Assembly: GCA_964495095.1 (NCBI GenBank)
Contig: CAZBUH010000036.1
Location: forward strand, 1-16,882
Reading direction: 5' to 3'
From: CAZBUH01 sp964495095
GTDB lineage: Bacteria; Bacillota; Clostridia; Oscillospirales; Oscillospiraceae
Length of the DNA stretch: 16,882 bases
In this document: piece by piece, positions 9,017 to 15,056 of the stretch
How the letters are laid out: every line of letters begins with the position of its first letter
Position numbering within the stretch: position 1 is the first letter of the stretch
Position numbers and translations under genes: made by a program
Notes under the pieces: generated by a model
Told to the model about the DNA's origin: nothing
Seen by the model: the letters and a program-made list of their open reading frames with translations, nothing else
Database searches by the model: none

Positions 9017-9136
9017 CGCAAAAAATCAAATTTATATCTCTTTCTTGTGTCATATCATTTTAGCCATACGCCAAGATTTTTTCGCTCCGCCGCAGCGCCG
9101 TTAAGCCGTGGAGCCGTCCGAAACAACCGTAAAGCC

Positions 9137-9165
9137 TTTTATTCTTCCCTCCCCCGTGTTATAAT
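9137..9165 (+). promoter_or_regulatory. Candidate promoter of the MBL-fold RNase gene
   Basis: A perfect TATAAT lies at 9160-9165, 35 nt before the start codon. The -35 position with 17-nt spacing reads only TTTTAT (9137-9142), a poor match, so the promoter may be weak or activator-dependent. An AAAGGGGGA ribosome site lies at 9186-9194. Confidence 0.5.
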
Positions 9166-9200
9166 ATAAAAAATATTAAATTATAAAAGGGGGATAAAAA

Positions 9201-10805
9201 ATGAAAATAACATTCATCGGTGCAAACCACGAGGTCACAGGAAGCTGCACCATGATAGAGTGCGGCGGCAAGCGTATGCTTATCGACTGCGGCATGGAGC
9301 AGGGCATAAACACCTTCGAGAACGTCCCGCTGCCGGCGGCTCCCGGCGAGATAGACTATGTTTTTGTGACCCACGCCCATATAGACCACACCGGCAATTT
9401 GCCCCTTTTATACAAAAACGGCTTCCGCGGCCCCGTCTACGCCACAAAGGAGACCTGTAACCTGTGCGACATCATGCTCCGGGACTGCGCCCACATCCAG
9501 ATGTCAGAGGCGGAATATCAGACGAGAAAATCCCGCAGGGCCGGCGGTGACGATGTGCCGCCGCTGTATGACTTAAGCGACGCCGCCGGCCTTGTGGCCC
9601 TGATGCGCCCCTGCGACTACGGCAGGGTCATACAGATAGACGAGCATGTTTTCGTCCGTTTTACAGATATAGGCCACCTGCTGGGCAGCGCCTGCATCGA
9701 GCTCTGGCTCCAGGAGGACGGGACAAAGAAAAAGATAGTGTTCAGCGGCGACGTTGGAAATACAAACCAGCCCATCATAAACGACCCGAAGCCGGTTGCG
9801 GAGGCGGACTATCTGGTTATCGAGTCAACCTACGGCGACAGGCTCCACGATGCGCCGAAAAACGAGCATATAACGGCGCTGGCGGAGTACATACAGAAAA
9901 CCCTGGACAGGGGCGGCAACATAATAATCCCCTCCTTCGCCGTTGGAAGGACGCAGGAAATTCTGTATTTTATCAGAGAGATAAAAAATTCCGGAATGGT
10001 CACAGGCCACGACGGCTTCCCGGTCTACGTAGACAGCCCCCTTGCAAACGAGGCCACCTCGGTATTCATCCAGTGCGACATGTCCTGCCTTGACCCGGAG
10101 ACCACGGCCATTATGGAAAAGGGCGACAACCCGATAGTTTTCGACGGGCTTCACAACTATGTGTCAACGGAGCAGTCAAAGGCCCTGAACAGCGATCCCA
10201 CGCCGAAGATAATCATCTCCGCCAGCGGCATGTGCGACGCGGGACGTGTGCGCCACCACCTTAAATATAATCTTTGGAACAGGAAAAACCTCATCCTGTT
10301 TGTGGGCTACCAGGCCAGGGGCACCCTGGGCAGATCCATTGTGGACGGGGCTAAAAGCGTAAAGCTCTTCGGCGACGACATTGCGGTGAACGCCGAAATC
10401 GCCGCTTTGCCGGGCGTCAGCGGGCACGCGGACAAAAACGGGCTTCTGCGCTGGGTCTCCCAGTTTGAAAAGAAGCCGGAGCAGATATTCGTAAACCACG
10501 GGGAAGACAGCTCATGCCGTGAATTCACACGGTGCCTCAGCGAGGACATGGGCCTTAACGCTTTCGCCCCCTACAGCGGCACGGAGTACGATTTGGCGGC
10601 CGGTAAATTTATCACCGTCACCGACGGCGTGCCGGTGAGCAAGAAAGCCGCGGCAAAGGCCAGGAAAAAGACCTGCTTTGACGCCCTTATGGCCGCTGTA
10701 CAGAGGCTCATGGGCATTGCGAAAAAAAGCGAGGGCCGGACAAATAAGGATTTGGGCCGCTTCACCGGCGAGATAAACAGCCTCTGCGACAAATGGGAAA
10801 AATAG
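9201..10805 (+). CDS. MBL-fold, beta-CASP RNA metallo-hydrolase
   Basis: This cytoplasmic zinc-dependent nuclease-like protein belongs to the beta-CASP group (the CPSF73/YSH1-like branch, COG1236 type), whose characterised members process or degrade RNA. The 534-residue protein has the metal motif THAHIDHTGN (His58, His60, Asp62, His63), then His159 in DIGHLLGSA and Asp184 in FSGDVGN. The beta-CASP part includes VIESTYGDR and IIPSFAVGRTQE. The C-terminal part has SASGMCDAGRVRHHL, GYQARGTLGR and VSGHAD, which supply the last metal and substrate ligands. It lacks the extra domains of RNase J, so it is not RNase J1/J2. A basic tail of about 60 residues follows the catalytic core. It stands alone, divergent from pyrH. 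The RNA substrate is unknown. Confidence 0.93.
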   Translation: MKITFIGANHEVTGSCTMIECGGKRMLIDCGMEQGINTFENVPLPAAPGEIDYVFVTHAHIDHTGNLPLLYKNGFRGPVYATKETCNLCDIMLRDCAHIQMSEAEYQTRKSRRAGGDDVPPLYDLSDAAGLVALMRPCDYGRVIQIDEHVFVRFTDIGHLLGSACIELWLQEDGTKKKIVFSGDVGNTNQPIINDPKPVAEADYLVIESTYGDRLHDAPKNEHITALAEYIQKTLDRGGNIIIPSFAVGRTQEILYFIREIKNSGMVTGHDGFPVYVDSPLANEATSVFIQCDMSCLDPETTAIMEKGDNPIVFDGLHNYVSTEQSKALNSDPTPKIIISASGMCDAGRVRHHLKYNLWNRKNLILFVGYQARGTLGRSIVDGAKSVKLFGDDIAVNAEIAALPGVSGHADKNGLLRWVSQFEKKPEQIFVNHGEDSSCREFTRCLSEDMGLNAFAPYSGTEYDLAAGKFITVTDGVPVSKKAAAKARKKTCFDALMAAVQRLMGIAKKSEGRTNKDLGRFTGEINSLCDKWEK

Positions 10806-10845
10806 ACAGCCTCCGGGGCGCCGGATAGGGCCGCCGAAATACGGT

Positions 10846-10862
10846 ACGGGTTTGACTCCCGT
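10846..10862 (+). terminator. Small hairpin after the MBL gene, possible weak terminator
   Basis: ACGGG (10846-10850) pairs with CCCGT (10858-10862) around a 7-nt loop, and a moderately T-rich stretch (10868-10874) follows after a few bases. The stem is short and the T tract is not adjacent, so termination is uncertain. It is the only candidate between the MBL gene and the next promoter. Confidence 0.3.
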
Positions 10863-10876
10863 CAGCTTAATTTTAC

Positions 10877-10906
10877 TTGACAGAAAGCACCGCAAAGCGG
10901 TAAACT
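10877..10906 (+). promoter_or_regulatory. Promoter of the mgtE transcript
   Basis: A perfect TTGACA (10877-10882) is followed after 18 nt by TAAACT (10901-10906), with four of six matches to TATAAT. Initiation near 10912-10914 would leave a leader of about 185 nt before mgtE, long enough to hold regulatory structure. The spacer contains an inverted repeat, ACCGCAAAGCGGT (10889-10901), which could bind a repressor or be chance. Confidence 0.6.
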
Positions 10907-10912
10907 TATATT

Positions 10913-11097
10913 GATATTCACAAACTAAGAGAGGTGACAAGAATGGACGCAGGCGGCAGTAACAGCGGCGCGGTTTCGGGCCGAAGTCGGCATGGGTACG
11001 GCAGGCTTCCTGCGCCCGTTTCCGGCCTCTGATATCGCGCCCTTACTTCCTGCTTCTCAACCGAACCCGGCACATATGAAGAAACGGAGGGAAGGAC
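10913..11097 (+). promoter_or_regulatory. Long structured 5' leader of mgtE
   Basis: About 185 nt lie between the promoter and the TTG start of mgtE. Seen in it are a ribosome site plus 29-codon reading frame (10943-11032), a compact hairpin GCAGG/CCTGC (11001-11013), and a 6-bp pairing of AGAGGT (10930-10935) with GCCTCT (11025-11030), which would close the whole structure and hide the ribosome site of the small frame. CTTCC (11046-11050) could pair with GGAAG (11090-11094) over the mgtE ribosome site. Genes of this family are often controlled by Mg2+ through the M-box riboswitch, but I cannot find the M-box core sequences as I remember them. Regulation by Mg2+ is inferred from the gene only. 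Confidence 0.4.
10943..11032 (+). CDS. Possible 29-residue leader peptide upstream of mgtE
   Basis: ATG at 10943 is preceded by GAGAGGTG (10929-10936) at good spacing, and the frame ends at TGA 11030-11032, 65 nt before mgtE. The peptide is rich in Gly and Ser, with basic residues in the middle (GRSRHGYGR) and two prolines near the end (LPAPVSGL). I recognise no family. The good ribosome site and closeness to the promoter suggest translation. A role as a regulatory leader, like the proline-rich MgtL in enterobacteria, is analogy only. It could equally be a chance frame within a structured RNA. Confidence 0.35.
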   Translation: MDAGGSNSGAVSGRSRHGYGRLPAPVSGL

Positions 11098-12474
11098 TTG
11101 AAAGAAACTGCATTTGTACTGGAGGAATCAATAACCAGGCTCCTTGAGGGAAAAAAGTACGCCACCCTCAAGGATATACTCTCCACAATGAACTCGGCGG
11201 ATATCGCGGCACTTTTTGAGGAGCTGCCGGAGGATAAGCTGCCGCTGCTTTTCAGGCTTCTGCCGAAGGAGCTTGCGGCGGAGACGTTTGTTGACATGGA
11301 GAGTGAGGAGCAGGAGCTCCTTATAAAAGGCTTTTCCGATAACGAGCTGAAGGACGTTATCGACGAGCTGTACGTTGACGACGCCGCGGATATCGTGGAG
11401 GAAATGCCCGCCAATGTGGTAAAGCGGATATTAAAGCAGGCCGACCCGGAAAAGCGGAAGATGATAAACGAGATACTCAACTACCCGGAGGACTCGGCCG
11501 GCAGCATAATGACCACGGAATATGTCACGCTCCGTCCGAACATGACAGCCGAGGCCGCTATAAAGCGCATACGCCGTACAGGCGTCGATAAGGAGACTAT
11601 CTACACCTGCTATGTAACGGAGGACGACAGGCGGCTTCTTGGCTTTATATCCATAAAAAACCTTATTCTGGCCGAGGAAGAGGACGTTATCGCGGATATT
11701 ATGGAGTACAACACCATAGCCGTGAACACCCTGGACGATCAGGAGGAGGTCGCCCAGATGTTCAGTAAGTACGCCTTTATGGCGCTGCCGGTGGTGGATA
11801 CGGAAAACCGCATAGTCGGCATCGTCACAGTGGACGACGCCCTTGACGTCATGCAGGAGGAGGCCACCGAGGATATCGAAAAAATGGCCGCCATCCTGCC
11901 CTCTGAAAAGCCCTATCTCAGAATGACGGTATTTGAGATATTCAAGCACCGCATCCCCTGGCTCATGCTTCTTATGATTTCAGCCACCTTTACGGGGATG
12001 ATAATAAGCGGCTTTGAAAACGCCCTGGCCTCCTACGTGGCCCTGACGGCGTTTATACCCATGCTCATGGACACAGGCGGGAACTCCGGCTCCCAGGCAT
12101 CGGTCACCGTAATCCGCGGAATATCCCTTAACGAGATAGAATTCCGGGATCTGGCGAAGGTCATCTGGAAGGAGCTGCGGGTAGCCGTCATATGCGGCCT
12201 TACGCTGGCGGCGGCCAATTTTGTGAAGATATTCCTGGTGGACAATCTGCTGCTCAAAACTCCGGGCATAACGCTCCAGGTGGACGCCATAGTCTGCGGC
12301 ACACTTTTCCTCACGGTAATCTGCGCAAAATTTGTAGGCTGCACGCTGCCCATGATAGCCAAAAAAATCGGCTTCGACCCGGCGGTTATGGCAAGTCCCT
12401 TTATTACAACAATAGTAGACGCCATATCGCTGCTCATATATTTCCAGATAGCCTCCAGGGTACTGGCGTTATAA
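11098..12474 (+). CDS. mgtE: Magnesium transporter MgtE
   Basis: MgtE is a dimeric Mg2+ channel in the cytoplasmic membrane, gated by Mg2+ binding to its cytosolic domains. The 458 residues fit the family's usual 450 or so. Seen: an acidic helical N domain (about 1-135, with repeats like ADIAALFEELPEDKLPLLFRL), two CBS domains (about 137-260, with LPVVDTENRIVGIVTVDDAL), and a five-helix membrane domain from about 285 with the pore motif PMLMDTGGNSGSQAS (321-335) and FDPAVMASPFITTIVDA (426-442). Asp441 probably matches the ion-selecting aspartate of the last helix. The start is TTG at 11098 because GGAGGG (11086-11091) lies 6 nt upstream; the nearby ATG at 11076 is out of frame. It is transcribed alone from its own promoter and closed by a terminator. 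Confidence 0.97.
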   Translation: MKETAFVLEESITRLLEGKKYATLKDILSTMNSADIAALFEELPEDKLPLLFRLLPKELAAETFVDMESEEQELLIKGFSDNELKDVIDELYVDDAADIVEEMPANVVKRILKQADPEKRKMINEILNYPEDSAGSIMTTEYVTLRPNMTAEAAIKRIRRTGVDKETIYTCYVTEDDRRLLGFISIKNLILAEEEDVIADIMEYNTIAVNTLDDQEEVAQMFSKYAFMALPVVDTENRIVGIVTVDDALDVMQEEATEDIEKMAAILPSEKPYLRMTVFEIFKHRIPWLMLLMISATFTGMIISGFENALASYVALTAFIPMLMDTGGNSGSQASVTVIRGISLNEIEFRDLAKVIWKELRVAVICGLTLAAANFVKIFLVDNLLLKTPGITLQVDAIVCGTLFLTVICAKFVGCTLPMIAKKIGFDPAVMASPFITTIVDAISLLIYFQIASRVLAL

Positions 12475-12481
12475 AAATCAT

Positions 12482-12516
12482 AGCCCCGCTGTAGCTTTAC
12501 ATGCGGGGCTTATTTC
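12482..12516 (+). terminator. Intrinsic terminator after mgtE
   Basis: AGCCCCGC (12482-12489) pairs with GCGGGGCT (12503-12510), and inside it TGTA pairs with TACA with one unpaired T. TATTTC follows. The stem is strong but the T tract is short, so some read-through into the next gene, which starts only 19 nt later, is possible. Confidence 0.75.
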
Positions 12517-12534
12517 CTGAAAGGGTGTAAAAAC

Positions 12535-13299
12535 ATGCTGATAGACAGAGAACTATGCGTTAAATGCGGAAGCTGCGCCCGCTCCTGCTCCATGGGCGTC
12601 ATAAGGATGGGCGAAAACGGGCCGGAGATAAATCCCAAACGCCGCTGCATACGCTGTATGCACTGCGCTGCGGCGTGCCCCGGGCAGGCGGTGGTTTTTG
12701 AGGATATCCCACGGGAAAAGCTGTACATAAACGCGCCTGACAATGAGCTTCAGCGGATAATCGCCTCCCGCAGGAGCATACGCCATTTTAAGCCGGAGCT
12801 GCCGCCCAGAGAGCTTATCCGGTGGGCGCTGGATATGTCCTCCTACGCCCCCAGCGGGAAAAACGTCCACGACAACCGCTTTTCCGTCATATGGGGCCGG
12901 GAGCAGGCACAGCAAGTGACGGACATGGTATTAAACTGGTGCGGCGAGAATAATAATTCTACAGAGCTTATAAAGCTGGCGGAGCGCGGTACGGACCTGC
13001 TCATGTGCCACGCCCCCTGCGTCATAGTGGGCTGGTGCCCGGAGGACTCTTTGAATCCCTGCGTGGACACGGCTATAGCCATGGAGACAGTGGAGCTGCT
13101 TTTATTCAGCAAGGGGCTTGCCACCTGCTGGGGCGGGTATCTCAGCCGCATTTCAAACAGCTTCCCGGAGCTTAAAAAGCTGCTGGGCGTACCGGAGGGA
13201 AGCAGGGTCTACTGTTCGCTTATGGCGGGTTACGCGGACAGGGAATCCTACCCGAATATCCCCTACAGGCCGGGTGTGGAGGTAAATTGGCTGGAGTGA
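12535..13299 (+). CDS. 4Fe-4S ferredoxin domain fused to nitroreductase domain
   Basis: This is a 254-residue cytoplasmic flavo-iron-sulfur protein. The N-terminus has two ferredoxin motifs: Cys8, Cys11, Cys14, Cys18 and Cys38, Cys41, Cys44, Cys48. A FMN-dependent nitroreductase fold follows from about 70, with SRRSIRHF (78-85, basic residues that usually bind the FMN phosphate), APSGKNVHDNRF and the C-terminal GLATCWGGYLSR and MAGYADR segments. This architecture is common in anaerobic Clostridia and methanogens, where electrons from the clusters probably reach the flavin; the natural substrate is not known. A GAAAGGG-type site precedes the ATG. No separate promoter is evident in the short gap, so it may be transcribed by read-through from mgtE. 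Confidence 0.92.
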   Translation: MLIDRELCVKCGSCARSCSMGVIRMGENGPEINPKRRCIRCMHCAAACPGQAVVFEDIPREKLYINAPDNELQRIIASRRSIRHFKPELPPRELIRWALDMSSYAPSGKNVHDNRFSVIWGREQAQQVTDMVLNWCGENNNSTELIKLAERGTDLLMCHAPCVIVGWCPEDSLNPCVDTAIAMETVELLLFSKGLATCWGGYLSRISNSFPELKKLLGVPEGSRVYCSLMAGYADRESYPNIPYRPGVEVNWLE

Positions 13300-13369
13300 C
13301 CGGCGGCGGGACTTTGGCTCTGCCCTCCGCTTCCGGGATAATCCTCTTTTTAACAGCGGTAATGAAAAT

Positions 13370-13399
13370 TTGTTAAGGTGTTTATAATCTATTTATAAA
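13370..13399 (+). promoter_or_regulatory. Candidate promoter of the DUF5685/J-protein/Hsp70 genes
   Basis: TTGTTA (13370-13375) and TATAAA (13394-13399) are 18 nt apart, about 48 nt before the ATG at 13447. The 147-nt gap contains two further TATAAT strings (13383-13388 and 13412-13417) without good -35 partners, so the exact promoter is uncertain. I see no CIRCE-type inverted repeat of the HrcA regulon here. No clear terminator for the preceding gene is visible. Confidence 0.4.
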
Positions 13400-13446
13400 T
13401 ATGGGATATATTATAATCAAATCAGTTTATCGGGACGTGGGAATCG

Positions 13447-14280
13447 ATGTTTGGCTATATCGTTGCCGACAAAAACGGGCTGAGTGAAGCTCAGCTTCTC
13501 CGTTACAGGGCTTTTTACTGCGGACTCTGCCGTAAGCTGAGGGAGAAGTACGGCCATCTTGCACGGTTTACGCTGAATTACGATATGACCTTTCTCATAA
13601 TGCTCCTCTCCTCGCTTTATGAGCCGGAGGAACAGAGCGGGACGGAAAAGTGCGCCGCCCACCCCCGCATTAAGCACGGCTATGTGGTGAATAAGTACAC
13701 CGAATACGCCGCCGATATGAATATCGCCCTCACCTACTACAAATGCCTTGACGACTGGCACGACGACAAAAGCGTTTTAAAGTGCGGCATGGCAAAATTA
13801 TTGAAAAACGGCTACCGGCGCGTCAAGGGCCAGTACCCCAGGCAGTGCTCCCAGATAGAGGCCGGTCTTGAGGGCCTTGCACGGCTGGAAAAGGCCGACA
13901 GCCACAACCCCGACGCCGCCTCCGGCCTTTTCGGCAGGATAATGGGCGAGATATTCGCCTATGAGAACGATTACTGGGCGGACAGGCTCCGGGCGGCGGG
14001 CACGGAGCTGGGGCAGTTTATCTACATGATGGACGCCTGTATAGATTTAAAAACCGATATCCGCTACAACAAGTGGAATCCCCTCAAGGGCTTTTCCGAA
14101 AAGCCCCTTGGTGAGTACAGGGATATGCTGACGATGCTCATAGGCGAGTGTACCATAGAATTTGAAAAGCTGCCGCTGGTGCAGGACCTGGATATTCTGC
14201 GGAATATCCTCTATTCGGGTGTTTGGCAGAGATATAATGCCGAATTGGCAAAGCATGGTGATGTGAAACATGGCAAATGA
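13447..14280 (+). CDS. DUF5685 family protein of unknown function
   Basis: I recognise the start MFGYIVADKNGLSEAQ and the FYCGLCRKL motif as typical of DUF5685 (Pfam); the function is not known. The 277 residues look all-helical and soluble, without a signal peptide. Cys25 and Cys28 (CGLC) together with Cys69 and His72 (CAAHP) could form one metal site. Two aspartate clusters stand out: CLDDWHDDKS (100-109, Asp102, 103, 106, 107) and LGQFIYMMDACIDLKTD (188-204, Asp196, 200, 204). These resemble the two Mg2+-diphosphate-binding motifs of all-alpha isoprenoid synthases, but the spacing of about 94 residues is shorter than usual. The ATG at 13447 has a weak GTGGGA-like ribosome site. The last 11 nt overlap the J-domain gene, suggesting coupled function. 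Confidence 0.8.
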   Translation: MFGYIVADKNGLSEAQLLRYRAFYCGLCRKLREKYGHLARFTLNYDMTFLIMLLSSLYEPEEQSGTEKCAAHPRIKHGYVVNKYTEYAADMNIALTYYKCLDDWHDDKSVLKCGMAKLLKNGYRRVKGQYPRQCSQIEAGLEGLARLEKADSHNPDAASGLFGRIMGEIFAYENDYWADRLRAAGTELGQFIYMMDACIDLKTDIRYNKWNPLKGFSEKPLGEYRDMLTMLIGECTIEFEKLPLVQDLDILRNILYSGVWQRYNAELAKHGDVKHGK

Positions 14281-14938
14281 CCCATATGAGGTGCTTGGCG
14301 TATCGCGCACGGCGACTGACGACGAGATAAAGGCTGCCTACCGTCGGCTTGCGAAAAAATACCACCCGGATTTGAATCCAAACGACCCGGAGGCCGCCAG
14401 GAAGATGAACGCCATAAACGCCGCCTATGACGAGATACGCAATCCCCAGCCGAAAAGCGAGCCGGGGGGCGGCCAGGGCGGCGCTCAGGGCGCCTACAGG
14501 CAGTATCAGCAGGGCGGCTATTACGGCGGCTTCGGCGGCGACTACAGGTCAAGGCAGGGCCAGGCCGGCGGCTACAGCTTCCCGGAGTTCAACACTGCCG
14601 CCCACTATATACGCTGCGGCGAGTGTGCCGCAGCCCTGCGGGTATTAAATTCCATGCCCCAGGAAAAGCGGAACGGGCAGTGGTACTATCTCAGCGCCGT
14701 GGCGAGCTACAACAGCGGGAACAGGATAATCGCGTTAGAGCACATAAAGCGCGCCGTACAGCTTGAGCCGGATAATCAGGAGTACCAGCGTGTGCTGAAC
14801 AACATGCAGGGCGGCGGCCGCGTTTACAACGATTTCGGTGAGGATTTCCGCACCGGCGCGGTGGTAAAACCCGGGGCTATCTGCCTTGGGCTGTGCCTTG
14901 CCAACATGTTCTGCCGCTTCTGCGGCTTCGGCTGCTGA
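14270..14938 (+). CDS. J-domain protein with TPR-like segment and Cys-rich tail
   Basis: This is a likely Hsp70 co-chaperone. The 222 residues begin with a J domain (about 4-58) that carries the HPD triad at 32-34, needed to stimulate Hsp70 ATPase. A Gly/Gln/Tyr-rich linker (about 60-102) follows, then two helical repeats resembling TPR (about 107-175, with ALRVLNSMP and HIKRAVQLEPDNQEY). The C-terminal CLGLCLANMFCRFCGFGC (205-222) has five cysteines and is hydrophobic. It lacks the DnaJ zinc finger and substrate-binding domains, so it is not the housekeeping DnaJ. The ATG at 14270 overlaps the DUF5685 gene by 11 nt. An Hsp70 gene follows, its probable partner. Confidence 0.88.
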   Translation: MANDPYEVLGVSRTATDDEIKAAYRRLAKKYHPDLNPNDPEAARKMNAINAAYDEIRNPQPKSEPGGGQGGAQGAYRQYQQGGYYGGFGGDYRSRQGQAGGYSFPEFNTAAHYIRCGECAAALRVLNSMPQEKRNGQWYYLSAVASYNSGNRIIALEHIKRAVQLEPDNQEYQRVLNNMQGGGRVYNDFGEDFRTGAVVKPGAICLGLCLANMFCRFCGFGC

Positions 14939-14941
14939 ATC

Positions 14942-14964
14942 AGCGCCCGCCTCCCGCGGGCGCT
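14942..14964 (+). terminator. GC-rich hairpin 1 after the J-protein gene
   Basis: AGCGCCCGC (14942-14950) and GCGGGCGCT (14956-14964) form a perfect 9-bp stem with a 5-nt loop, starting 3 nt after the stop codon. Only three T residues follow, so it may be a weak terminator or an mRNA end-protecting stem. Confidence 0.5.
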
Positions 14965-14978
14965 TTACGGAGGGAAGG

Positions 14979-15004
14979 TTTTCCGGGGCACCCGCCCCGG
15001 AAAA
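14979..15004. terminator. GC-rich hairpin 2 between the J-protein and Hsp70 genes
   Basis: TTTTCCGGGGC (14979-14989) and GCCCCGGAAAA (14994-15004) form a perfect 11-bp stem with a 4-nt loop. On neither strand does a T run follow the stem, so true termination is doubtful. Confidence 0.4.
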
Positions 15005-15012
15005 ATAGTATA

Positions 15013-15040
15013 TCCGCGGCTTTTGCCGCGGAAGCGTTTT
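15013..15040 (+). terminator. GC-rich hairpin 3 just before the Hsp70 gene
   Basis: TCCGCGGC (15013-15020) and GCCGCGGA (15025-15032) form an 8-bp stem with a TTTT loop, followed after AGCG by TTTT. It ends only a few bases before the Hsp70 ribosome site, so it may attenuate or stabilise rather than end the transcript. Confidence 0.4.
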
Positions 15041-15056
15041 GGGAAAGGAAAAGTTC

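Noticed and set aside
10846..10862. Hairpin with 5-bp stem and 7-nt TTTGACT loop, much like a tRNA T arm
   Set aside because: The C at loop position 56 is replaced, and no anticodon arm, D arm or pairing acceptor stem is found around it, so it is not a tRNA gene.
10913..11097. M-box (ykoK) Mg2+ riboswitch before mgtE
   Set aside because: The expected core strings as I remember them are not present, only a loose GAGGTGA likeness. Left as an unclassified leader.
11076..11150. Short ATG frame overlapping the mgtE start
   Set aside because: It has no ribosome site, is out of frame with mgtE, and the TTG at 11098 has a well-placed GGAGGG.
13300..13360. Terminator after the ferredoxin-nitroreductase gene
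   Set aside because: A CTTTTT string is present at about 13345-13351 but I find no stable stem directly before it.
15039..15056. TTG start adding six residues to the Hsp70
   Set aside because: The ATG at 15057 is correctly spaced from AAAGGA and gives the usual MxxIGIDLGTTNS start.
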